A stretch of DNA of 64,000 nucleotides, from positions 157,583 to 221,582 of the forward strand of contig CACWZP010000001.1 of assembly GCA_902765395.1 (NCBI GenBank), in the 5' to 3' direction. A model generated the notes under the pieces. It was not told the DNA's origin. It made no database searches and saw only the letters and a program-made list of their open reading frames with translations. A program made the translations under genes and the position numbers. Shown in pieces: positions 40,408 through 47,515 of the stretch. This DNA comes from an uncultured Eubacteriales bacterium (GTDB lineage: Bacteria > Bacillota > Clostridia > Christensenellales > Aristaeellaceae). Every line of letters starts with the position of its first letter. Positions within the stretch are counted from its first letter, which is position 1.

Positions 40408-40751
40408 CATGTGAGACTGTTGATAAAATCCAGGACAGCCGCGTCATCCTCAGCGTCGTTCCGGGCGACCTCCTCAAATGCAGCGCCCGGGGCGTCGTTC
40501 AGCGGCAGCGCCGTGAGCCGCGCCGTCCGCATCTCCTCCCGCAGCGCCGCGCGGATGGCGTCCATCGTCGGCGGTGCCGTGGCGGCCTCTCCGTCGAAGG
40601 TTCTGAGCAGCGCGTCCACGATCATGTGCGATTTGGACTTATACCGCGCCTGCCGCACGCCCTCTTCCAGAATGTCCCTGGCTTTCGCCATGCGCGGCTC
40701 GTTCAGGTTCAGCCGCAGCATCACGCGGATGGTATTTGGGCGGCTGGTCAT
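40407..40751 (-). CDS. ParR-like partition adaptor
   Basis: A 114-residue protein. The N-terminus (NTIRVMLRLNLNEPRMAKARDIL, split: IRVMLRLNLNEPRMAKA; KSKSHMIVDALLRTF) fits a ribbon-helix-helix DNA-binding fold, and the acidic C-terminus ends in LDFINSL, like the hydrophobic tail by which ParR contacts ParM filaments. It follows the ParM-like gene with a 4-bp overlap, the standard parM-parR order. Confidence 0.72.
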   Translation of the reverse strand: MTSRPNTIRVMLRLNLNEPRMAKARDILEEGVRQARYKSKSHMIVDALLRTFDGEAATAPPTMDAIRAALREEMRTARLTALPLNDAPGAAFEEVARNDAEDDAAVLDFINSLT

Positions 40752-41662
40752 TGCATCAGTCCCTTTTTGCGCAGGTCCAGCTTGGCCATGTACTCGTAGC
40801 CCTTGGCCGTCGCGTGAATGTCGGCGATGACCACCACCCGCGCCGGGTCGACCTCGGCGAAGTGCTTGATCAGGCAGCCTCCGCCCCCGACGACGTAGAG
40901 CCTCATCAGCTCCGGATCGTAGCCATGCTCGCGAAGCCGGCGAAAGATGCCCGACACATACTCCATCGCGGACTGGCGCATGGCGTCCTGATAGCGCTGG
41001 TCAATGTCGGCCTTGCCGTTGCGAATGAACGCATCGATCAGGTTGTCCTCGACACTCTTGCCAAAGCGGCTGAGCATCTGCTCACGGATGCCCAGCGTGC
41101 ACTGGTGCGTGCCGTAGAACTCGGTAAAGCAAGCGCTCTGCACCACCCGGCTGTCGACGAGCTTCATGATGTTCATGGTGCCGTTGCCGATATCCGCCAG
41201 CATGTTGATACCAACAAACGCCTTCATGCGGTCGGTGACCGCCGCGAAGCCCTGTGGAAAGACGAGCGCGTCAGAGAATCCCACGCGATAGGTCGCGCCA
41301 CGGAAGTTGAACTCCACCTCCGGCTTCTGCAGCAGATACGCGCGAAATCCCGCGCCCTGCTCCTTCACCCAGGTGAGGGGAAGCCCCGCGGCGATGATGA
41401 CCTTTGCCTCCCGCAGGCCGCGCAGGTTCAGCTCCCTGGCGACGGCGGCGAGGGTCAGGATATAGTAGTCCTGGTCGTTGGTCTTGATCGGGCTGTATTC
41501 CTTGTGACCCTCGCCGATGGTATAATAGTGCCCATCATAGATGAGCAGGTCGTTGGTGAACGCCGGCTTGCCCTCGTGTGTGATCACGCCGGTCTTGAAG
41601 CAGGTATTGGCGGTTTTGATGTTGGAATATCCGTGGTCGATGCCGATGATGATTTCTTTCAT
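40748..41662 (-). CDS. ParM/StbA-like actin-fold partition ATPase
   Basis: A 304-residue actin-like protein. The phosphate 1 motif is IGIDHGYSNIK (about 5-15), the phosphate 2 motif LADIGNGTMNIM (about 160) and the adenosine region VVGGGGCLI (about 262). It starts after AAGAGGTG; longer frames upstream lack a site. By family it polymerises to segregate plasmid copies. Finding it in an integrative element suggests that the excised circle can replicate or must be kept. Confidence 0.85.
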   Translation of the reverse strand: MKEIIIGIDHGYSNIKTANTCFKTGVITHEGKPAFTNDLLIYDGHYYTIGEGHKEYSPIKTNDQDYYILTLAAVARELNLRGLREAKVIIAAGLPLTWVKEQGAGFRAYLLQKPEVEFNFRGATYRVGFSDALVFPQGFAAVTDRMKAFVGINMLADIGNGTMNIMKLVDSRVVQSACFTEFYGTHQCTLGIREQMLSRFGKSVEDNLIDAFIRNGKADIDQRYQDAMRQSAMEYVSGIFRRLREHGYDPELMRLYVVGGGGCLIKHFAEVDPARVVVIADIHATAKGYEYMAKLDLRKKGLMQ

Positions 41663-41983
41663 GTAGTGATACACCTCTTTCTTGTAATTCTGTAATTGTT
41701 TTTTCCCTGTAGTTGAATCCATGTGTTCAGAACACTCTCGGACTTGCCCGTATGCGCACCTTTCTGCACCCCCTTTCACCTCATAATACGGAGAAAATGA
41801 GCGCAAACCGCGATTTTCAGCAGTTCCGCAAATTGCGGTGTTGAGCAGGGCGTGTTCTTACACTTTTGCAATTTAATCCTGCGTTCGATTGCTTTTCACG
41901 GGCACATATGTTAAAATATAAACAAACGTATGTTCGATTATGAATGATAAAATAGAACGCTTCCGAGCGATGAAAGGTGTATC
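41663..41983. promoter_or_regulatory. Divergent control region between parM and the Xre gene
   Basis: A gene-free 321-bp stretch. It holds a perfect 13-bp palindrome CCGCAAATTGCGG (41826-41838). A rightward promoter fits: TTGCTT (41889-41894), a 17-bp gap and TAAAAT (41912-41917). Just past it lies CAAACGTATGTTCG (41923-41936), close to the Gram-positive LexA box CGAACrnryGTTCG. One of the sites may be a parC centromere or an Xre operator. Confidence 0.55.
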
Positions 41984-42796
41984 ATGGAAAACAATGTCTA
42001 TCTCCCCGGCACGCCCGCCCAGCGCATCCGCGACAGGCTGGGCGCATTGAATATGAGCCAGTCGGAGCTGGCCAAGGCGGCCGGCCTCACGGAAGGCACG
42101 CTGAGCCGCATATTGCAGGAGCGCACGAAGTCCATCAAGAGTCAGGATCTGGTCGGCATCGCCAGGGCTCTGAACGTCTCCGCCGACTTCCTGCTGGGCC
42201 TGACCAACCTGCCCGGTAGGAAGAATTACAGCATCGAGCAGCTGGGCCTCTCCGACCAGGCCATGCAGGCGCTGGTCGGAAATCAGATCGACCGAAGTGT
42301 GCTGAGCCAGCTGCTGGCGCATAAGGATTTCCCAACGATCACGCGGCTAATCGCTGTCTACGCCGACGCCACCATGGCGGCGGGTTTCAAGGCGCAGAGG
42401 GATATGCTGCAATCGGCAAAAGCGGTGTTGAAGGATGTCCCCGGCGCTGGCAGCGCCGTCTCCGCGATGATGAAGGCGACGCCCGATACTGCCGATATCT
42501 CGGCGATACAGAATGGGTTATTGAAAATCATCCGCGATATACGGGATGGGAATGTCCAGGAGACCTATGAGAGCGCCCAGCCTGCCGCTGAAATGTTCGG
42601 CAGCATGGTCGCACAGGCAAAACCACTCTATGACGCTTACGGGCTGGAAGCTGCGTCCCAGCAGATGGGCGGGCTGATAACCGCCTATATCGCCAATGCA
42701 CTTGGGTTCGATCCCGGGGAACTGGAGGAATTGCAGGCCGCGTTGACCCACCTGTTCCAGCGGCAATATGAAAAGACAAATGAAAAAGTATGCTGA
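41984..42796 (+). CDS. Xre-family regulator
   Basis: A 270-residue protein. Residues 13-75 are a Cro/C1-type helix-turn-helix (RIRDRLGALNMSQSELAKAA, then GTLSRILQERTKSIKSQDLV and LNVSADFLLGL). The remaining 190 residues are helical and of unknown family. It faces the ParMR operon across a shared control region, so it could set either promoter. The next gene, sigma-like, overlaps its end by 29 bp. Confidence 0.8.
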   Translation: MENNVYLPGTPAQRIRDRLGALNMSQSELAKAAGLTEGTLSRILQERTKSIKSQDLVGIARALNVSADFLLGLTNLPGRKNYSIEQLGLSDQAMQALVGNQIDRSVLSQLLAHKDFPTITRLIAVYADATMAAGFKAQRDMLQSAKAVLKDVPGAGSAVSAMMKATPDTADISAIQNGLLKIIRDIRDGNVQETYESAQPAAEMFGSMVAQAKPLYDAYGLEAASQQMGGLITAYIANALGFDPGELEELQAALTHLFQRQYEKTNEKVC

Positions 42797-44006
42797 TTAC
42801 ACCAACGAAATGCTGTGCTCTGCCATCCAGGCCGGAGATGATTTTGCCAAAGCGGTATTGATTGAGCAGAACCGTCGATGGGTCGGCAAACTGGCAGAAT
42901 CCTTCCACAAAATGCTTGGCATGGACGTCTTTGCCACCAGCGCCGCGATTGACGATCTGATCCAGGCGGGCAATATGGCCCAGCTCCACGCAGCAGAACG
43001 CTATGAGCCCAACAAAGCCCCGGCCTTCCTGGCGTATGCGAAGAAAATCGTGCTGAACGCCATGCACACAGAAGCCAAACGCGAATACGCGGAATCGCCG
43101 CTGCACCTCCTGGAATCTGGCAAGGTACGGGCTGTTCTTCGCCTGGACGACAGCTACGATGAGGACACGGATTCGGCGCTTTCTGAGTGTATCCCGGACG
43201 AACGGGAGCTGACGCCGGAGGCATGGTACGAGCGCAAAGAAAACGCCCGGCCGCTATGGGATGCCTTGAAGGCGCTCAATCCCCATGACCGGGAGTTCAT
43301 CATGCTGCGCTATGGGCTTGGCAACAGGAATGGGAACACGGAGTCCCGCAAGGGTATTCTCCCATTCACAGAAGCCGCCGCGCTGGCGCATATCAGCCTC
43401 AGCAGAGCAAAGCGTATCGAAGCAGATGCACTTAGCTTCCTGAGGAAGCACGTCGAGGAACAGCATGCACAGAAGGAGGCCCCACCTGCAGAGTGGTCCC
43501 AAGAAGCCCTGTGCGCCGCGAAAAAGCTGAGGGATAACCTGCGCCATCAGGCAGAACAGAGTGCGCTTCATGTACACGGTATTCCATTTTTCGCATGCTC
43601 TTCCAAACATCCGGAGGCTGTCGAAGGCACGGCAGAACTGACTGTTGCGACGGCAGTTCTCAATACAAGCGAACAGCTGAAAAGATGTGCCTATGTGCCT
43701 ACGTGGATCATCTCCGGCGAATCGAAGGGCGATCTGACGATCCATATCCGTTTCCCTGCCCGAGAGGAGCACGCCGCCGAAGCCACGCTCCGCCTGCATG
43801 TCGACACAGTTGTCAGGGACTGCGTCGCTTCCGACAACCTAAAAAACACGCCAGACCTCACAGAATGGCTGTGGTGCCTGGCGTGCGAATTGTGGATGAC
43901 GGATGAAACTGAAACCGAAGTGCATGATGCCCTGTATGTCCGGCGCGCACTTGTCCGGGATATCTGCGACGCTGCGCTTGACCGTCATAGGCGCTTAGGC
44001 GGATAG
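42768..44006 (+). CDS. Sigma-70-like protein with long C-terminal extension
   Basis: A protein of about 412 residues. Residues 15-110 resemble sigma region 2 (AAIDDLIQAGNMAQLHAAERY, split: DDLIQAGNMAQLHAAERYEP), and residues 160-220 resemble region 4 (LNPHDREFIMLRYGLGNRNG, then TEAAALAHISLSRAKRIEAD). A unique domain of about 190 residues follows. A second ATG four codons in is also possible. It may direct RNA polymerase to element promoters, much as small sigma factors do in other ICEs; the extension has no family I recognise. Confidence 0.68.
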   Translation: MKRQMKKYADYTNEMLCSAIQAGDDFAKAVLIEQNRRWVGKLAESFHKMLGMDVFATSAAIDDLIQAGNMAQLHAAERYEPNKAPAFLAYAKKIVLNAMHTEAKREYAESPLHLLESGKVRAVLRLDDSYDEDTDSALSECIPDERELTPEAWYERKENARPLWDALKALNPHDREFIMLRYGLGNRNGNTESRKGILPFTEAAALAHISLSRAKRIEADALSFLRKHVEEQHAQKEAPPAEWSQEALCAAKKLRDNLRHQAEQSALHVHGIPFFACSSKHPEAVEGTAELTVATAVLNTSEQLKRCAYVPTWIISGESKGDLTIHIRFPAREEHAAEATLRLHVDTVVRDCVASDNLKNTPDLTEWLWCLACELWMTDETETEVHDALYVRRALVRDICDAALDRHRRLGG

Positions 44007-44089
44007 GCGGAAGAAAACGATGAATTGCCTGTATAGAAATAATCGTTCTATCAATCGTGCCAGCATACTCCCATCTGGTACAACAACTT

Positions 44090-44165
44090 CCCGAAAGTGT
44101 CCTGAAAACTGCCTGATAATTGCCCGAAAATGTCCTGTTATGAATACTATTGAATAATGTATAAT
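44090..44165 (+). promoter_or_regulatory. Paired 15-bp repeats before a promoter
   Basis: CCCGAAAGTGTCCTG (44090-44104) and CCCGAAAATGTCCTG (44123-44137) differ at one base and are 33 bp apart. A -10 TATAAT lies at 44160-44165 with only a weak -35 near 44138. Repeats just upstream of a weak -35 are typical of activator sites or of a non-standard sigma. Confidence 0.5.
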
Positions 44166-44191
44166 CGTGGTACGGAAAGGAGATGAGATAC

Positions 44192-44509
44192 ATGGATCAC
44201 AAGATATTGGAACCAATCGTGGAATGCTTGAAGCAAGAGAATCAGTTGTCGCCCATGGAGAGTGACTTCGTCGAAACCTGGAACGCGCTCGTTTCCCAGC
44301 CGTTCGATGCTGATGCGGCAAGACAAAGGATAATCAGCAATAATGTAAAACATCCGGACATATACAAGGCAATCATGGCAATGCCTGCCTATGTAAAAAG
44401 ACCAATTACTGAACTAACAGAAGATGATTTGAAGTACAATCTGTACAATCAGCTTGTCCAGATGGCCTTAAAGGGTGCATTGGGCTCAATGAACGGCAGA
44501 AGATTATAG
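44192..44509 (+). CDS. Small hypothetical protein
   Basis: A 105-residue protein of unknown family, probably helical. The start is the ATG nine bases after AAGGAG. It is a single-gene unit, with its own promoter and a downstream terminator, between the regulatory genes and the defence-type cargo. It may be a small regulator or accessory gene. Confidence 0.55.
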   Translation: MDHKILEPIVECLKQENQLSPMESDFVETWNALVSQPFDADAARQRIISNNVKHPDIYKAIMAMPAYVKRPITELTEDDLKYNLYNQLVQMALKGALGSMNGRRL

Positions 44510-44528
44510 AGCGTTTGGTGAATCCCTG

Positions 44529-44559
44529 TGCAGACGTCCTCGCGGGTGTCTGCATTTTT
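44529..44559 (+). terminator. Terminator after the small hypothetical gene
   Basis: A 7-bp stem (TGCAGAC 44529-44535, GTCTGCA 44548-44554) followed by five T residues, 20 bp after the stop codon. Confidence 0.82.
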
Positions 44560-44561
44560 GA

Positions 44562-44590
44562 TTGAAAGCACAGCGGATGTATGTTATAAT
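44562..44590 (+). promoter_or_regulatory. Promoter of the cargo operon
   Basis: TTGAAA (44562-44567), a 17-bp gap and a perfect TATAAT (44585-44590) lie 66 bp before the unknown 352-residue gene and right after a terminator. This would drive the cargo genes that follow. Confidence 0.78.
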
Positions 44591-44656
44591 TACTTTATAT
44601 GAAGCTACATAAAAGAGACTTTGTTGAATCCATAGAAAGCATGTTGCGGAGGGTAT

Positions 44657-45715
44657 ATGAAAAAGGTTTTAATCACAGGCATGGGCATTGGTAAAGAACT
44701 TGGCGTATGTGATGCTTGTAACCTGAACTTCTCATGGCTGGCATCGAATCCCAGCACTTTATTGTGGGCAGATAAGATATGTATACCTAAGAATCTATAT
44801 GAGTTATATACTAAGTATTCTGATGACGACAAGAGAGGAGTCGCAGTTTCTTATATATTGGACGAGCTATACACCCATCAGCTGCTTGAGTTGGTTGAGA
44901 TTCCACAGGAAAGTACTGCGATAAGTGATATAATAGAGCGCCAAGTAGAATCGGATTTTATGGATATGATACGCTTGTTTCCAGAATCTGTCAGAATATT
45001 GGATAAAGAGGAAAACAATCATCACAATATACAAATAGGGAATGAGGAATACTGTGGGCCATATATAAAATCTATATATGCATGCCGATATCTGGCCAAT
45101 TCTTTGCAAGCAAGTTGTCTTTTTGATGAAACCGACTATGAGTTATTAAAATACAAAGAGGGAATTGCATTCAGAAAAGCACCTGACAGACAGTATATAG
45201 GTGTCCTCTCTGAACTCTTTGCTGGCATGCTTCCCCAAGCAAGTGTTTTACCAGAATACGCATTGACACGACCGGAGAAATGTGATACCTGCGCTAAACA
45301 TGTCGATTGTCAAAAAACTTATGAGGAAGATGCTCGAAAGGCTATTTGTAGCTACTTAAAGTGGCGCGAGTATGATGAACTATATGAGTTGAGAAATGAA
45401 ATTGACAAAATACTCCTGGAACAAGTCTTAATAGGGAAAGACATATCGCTTAAGGAAGCAAAACGAGCTTTGGAAGAAAGGCAACGGAAAATCAATACTA
45501 ATATCCAAAGACGCTTTCCGAAGATAAAGAGATGGACGAAGCTGGCAACAATACTGTCAACTCCTGCGACGATTGTAGCTGCGGCAGGTGGTAATATTCC
45601 TGCTGCAATCGTATCTGCATCAATGACAGGAGCTGCTCAAGTCACAGAAAAGATGTTGGAGCTATATGAGAGTAAGAGCAAGTGGGTTGGTTTCATAAAT
45701 AAAATGTCGAAGTAG
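44657..45715 (+). CDS. Unknown 352-residue protein of the defence-type cargo
   Basis: Visibly more AT-rich than its neighbours, so likely acquired separately. It starts after GGAGGG. Features: an N-terminal GMGIGKELGVCDACNLNFSW; a four-Cys-like cluster (CDTCAKHVDCQKTYEE, about 214-229); long charged helices (about 240-290); and a Gly/Ala-rich hydrophobic segment near the end (ATIVAAAGGNIPAAIVSASM, about 300-320) that could insert in a membrane. I do not recognise the family. Being first in the operon with type III restriction genes suggests a defence or accessory role. Confidence 0.6.
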   Translation: MKKVLITGMGIGKELGVCDACNLNFSWLASNPSTLLWADKICIPKNLYELYTKYSDDDKRGVAVSYILDELYTHQLLELVEIPQESTAISDIIERQVESDFMDMIRLFPESVRILDKEENNHHNIQIGNEEYCGPYIKSIYACRYLANSLQASCLFDETDYELLKYKEGIAFRKAPDRQYIGVLSELFAGMLPQASVLPEYALTRPEKCDTCAKHVDCQKTYEEDARKAICSYLKWREYDELYELRNEIDKILLEQVLIGKDISLKEAKRALEERQRKINTNIQRRFPKIKRWTKLATILSTPATIVAAAGGNIPAAIVSASMTGAAQVTEKMLELYESKSKWVGFINKMSK

Positions 45716-45772
45716 AATCTCTATCTGATAAGATGGCCTATATTGTATTCCAAAATGGGGGGAGTGCGCAGG

Positions 45773-47503
45773 ATGCCGACGTTGAATTGGATTGGGAAAG
45801 ACAAGGTTGTCAATCATCATTTGGATGTACCGTTCCGGGTGCTGGATGAGCAATACACCTTCGGGGATAACGCGGACGGGAACATGATCATCCACGGGGA
45901 CAACTTGGACGCGCTGAAGGCGCTACTGCCCCGGTTCGAGGGACGGGTGAAGTGCATCTATATCGATCCACCCTACAACACCGGCAACGAGGGCTGGGTG
46001 TACAACGACAACGTCAACGATCCGAAGATTCGCAAGTGGCTGGGCGAGGTCGTCGGTCGGGAGGGTGAAGACCTGTCCCGCCACGACAAGTGGCTGTGCA
46101 TGATGTACCCCCGGCTGAAACTGTTGCAAAAGCTGTTGGCGGAGGATGGGGCAATCTTTATCAGCATTGACGATACAGAATATGCGAACCTGAAAGCAAT
46201 CGGTGATGAAATCTTTGGCTTAAATTGCTTTGTCTCCAACATCTCGTGGCAGCGTACATATTCCACTCGGAATGATTCCAAGGGGATTGTGAATGAGGTT
46301 GAACATATCCTCGTGTACAGTAAAACGCAGGACTGGCAGCCGGAAAAGCTTCCTCGCACAGCAGAGATGGATGCAAAATATAAGAATCCCGATAATGATG
46401 TTTCAGCATGGCGAACAGATAACGCTTTTGCTCCTGGCGCTGCAACACACCAAGGAATGGTATATGCCATTCAGCATCCATTTACAGGTCAGATGCTCTA
46501 TCCTGCAAATGGTAGGTGTTGGACATTCGGCCAAGACTTGATGCTTGAAATAATGCGGGGCTGGTGTAATTATGAGCTATGTAATCTTCACGATGAGGAA
46601 CAGCGCGCAGTAGTTTGCGGTGTTTCAAATGAAGAAGTGCGAAAAGACGTATTAGCGATTGTACTATCTGAGTCATTGGAAGAATCAGCAAAAAAAGCGC
46701 AAGCAGTATATGATCGTGGACAATGGCCGCGTTTTTTCTTTACCAAAGGTGGTAAAGGCGGTATAGCGCGTAAAACATACCTCGATAATGTTGGTGGGAA
46801 ACTGCCAACTAATTTGTGGACGTATTCAGATACGGGGCATACCGATGAAGCAAAAAAAGAAATATTTGCATTATTTAATGGAAAAGCGGTATTTGATACT
46901 CCGAAACCAAGTCGTTTAATTGAGTATGTACTTCGCATAGTTGGCGACAAAAATGGAATCATCCTCGATTCCTTTGCTGGTTCCGGCACGACTGCTCACG
47001 CTGTTCTTAACATGAACAAGCAAGATGGCGGGCATCGAAAGTACATTCTGGTTGAAATGGAGGATTACGCGGAAGCCACTACCGCCGAGCGCGTGCGCCG
47101 CGTCATCAATGGGTATGGCGAGGGCAAGAAGGCCGTGGAGGGCACGGGCGGCGGGTTCAGCTTCTATGAACTCGGCGCGCCGCTGATGATCGACGGCAAC
47201 CTGAATCCCGACGTGCCGGAGGCACGCATCCGGGAGTATGTGTACTACACCGAGACCAAGCTGCCGATGCCACCGGCGTCGGAGGCGGAGCCCCATCTGC
47301 TGGGCGTGCACAACCGGGCGGCGTACTACTTCTACTACCTGTCCGACGCCGTGACGACGCTGAACGAGGCGTTCCTGCGAACGATTCGCACGGAGGCCGA
47401 CAGCTACATGATCTACGCCGACATCAACGCCCTGGACGAGGCGACGATGAAGCGGCACCACATCACATTCAAGAAGATTCCCCGCGATATTACGCTGCTG
47501 TAA
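45773..47503 (+). CDS. mod: Type III restriction-modification methyltransferase (Mod)
   Basis: A 576-residue adenine-N6 methyltransferase of the beta order. Motif IV DPPYNTG is near residue 64, and motif I DSFAGSGTT near 400. It would methylate one strand of the recognition site and supply specificity to Res. The middle (about 46,180-46,990) is much richer in A and T than both ends, as expected for an exchanged target-recognition domain. The start follows GGGGGAG at eight bases; ten upstream codons are rejected. Res begins 12 bp downstream. Confidence 0.93.
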   Translation: MPTLNWIGKDKVVNHHLDVPFRVLDEQYTFGDNADGNMIIHGDNLDALKALLPRFEGRVKCIYIDPPYNTGNEGWVYNDNVNDPKIRKWLGEVVGREGEDLSRHDKWLCMMYPRLKLLQKLLAEDGAIFISIDDTEYANLKAIGDEIFGLNCFVSNISWQRTYSTRNDSKGIVNEVEHILVYSKTQDWQPEKLPRTAEMDAKYKNPDNDVSAWRTDNAFAPGAATHQGMVYAIQHPFTGQMLYPANGRCWTFGQDLMLEIMRGWCNYELCNLHDEEQRAVVCGVSNEEVRKDVLAIVLSESLEESAKKAQAVYDRGQWPRFFFTKGGKGGIARKTYLDNVGGKLPTNLWTYSDTGHTDEAKKEIFALFNGKAVFDTPKPSRLIEYVLRIVGDKNGIILDSFAGSGTTAHAVLNMNKQDGGHRKYILVEMEDYAEATTAERVRRVINGYGEGKKAVEGTGGGFSFYELGAPLMIDGNLNPDVPEARIREYVYYTETKLPMPPASEAEPHLLGVHNRAAYYFYYLSDAVTTLNEAFLRTIRTEADSYMIYADINALDEATMKRHHITFKKIPRDITLL

Positions 47504-47515
47504 GGAGGCCGCACC

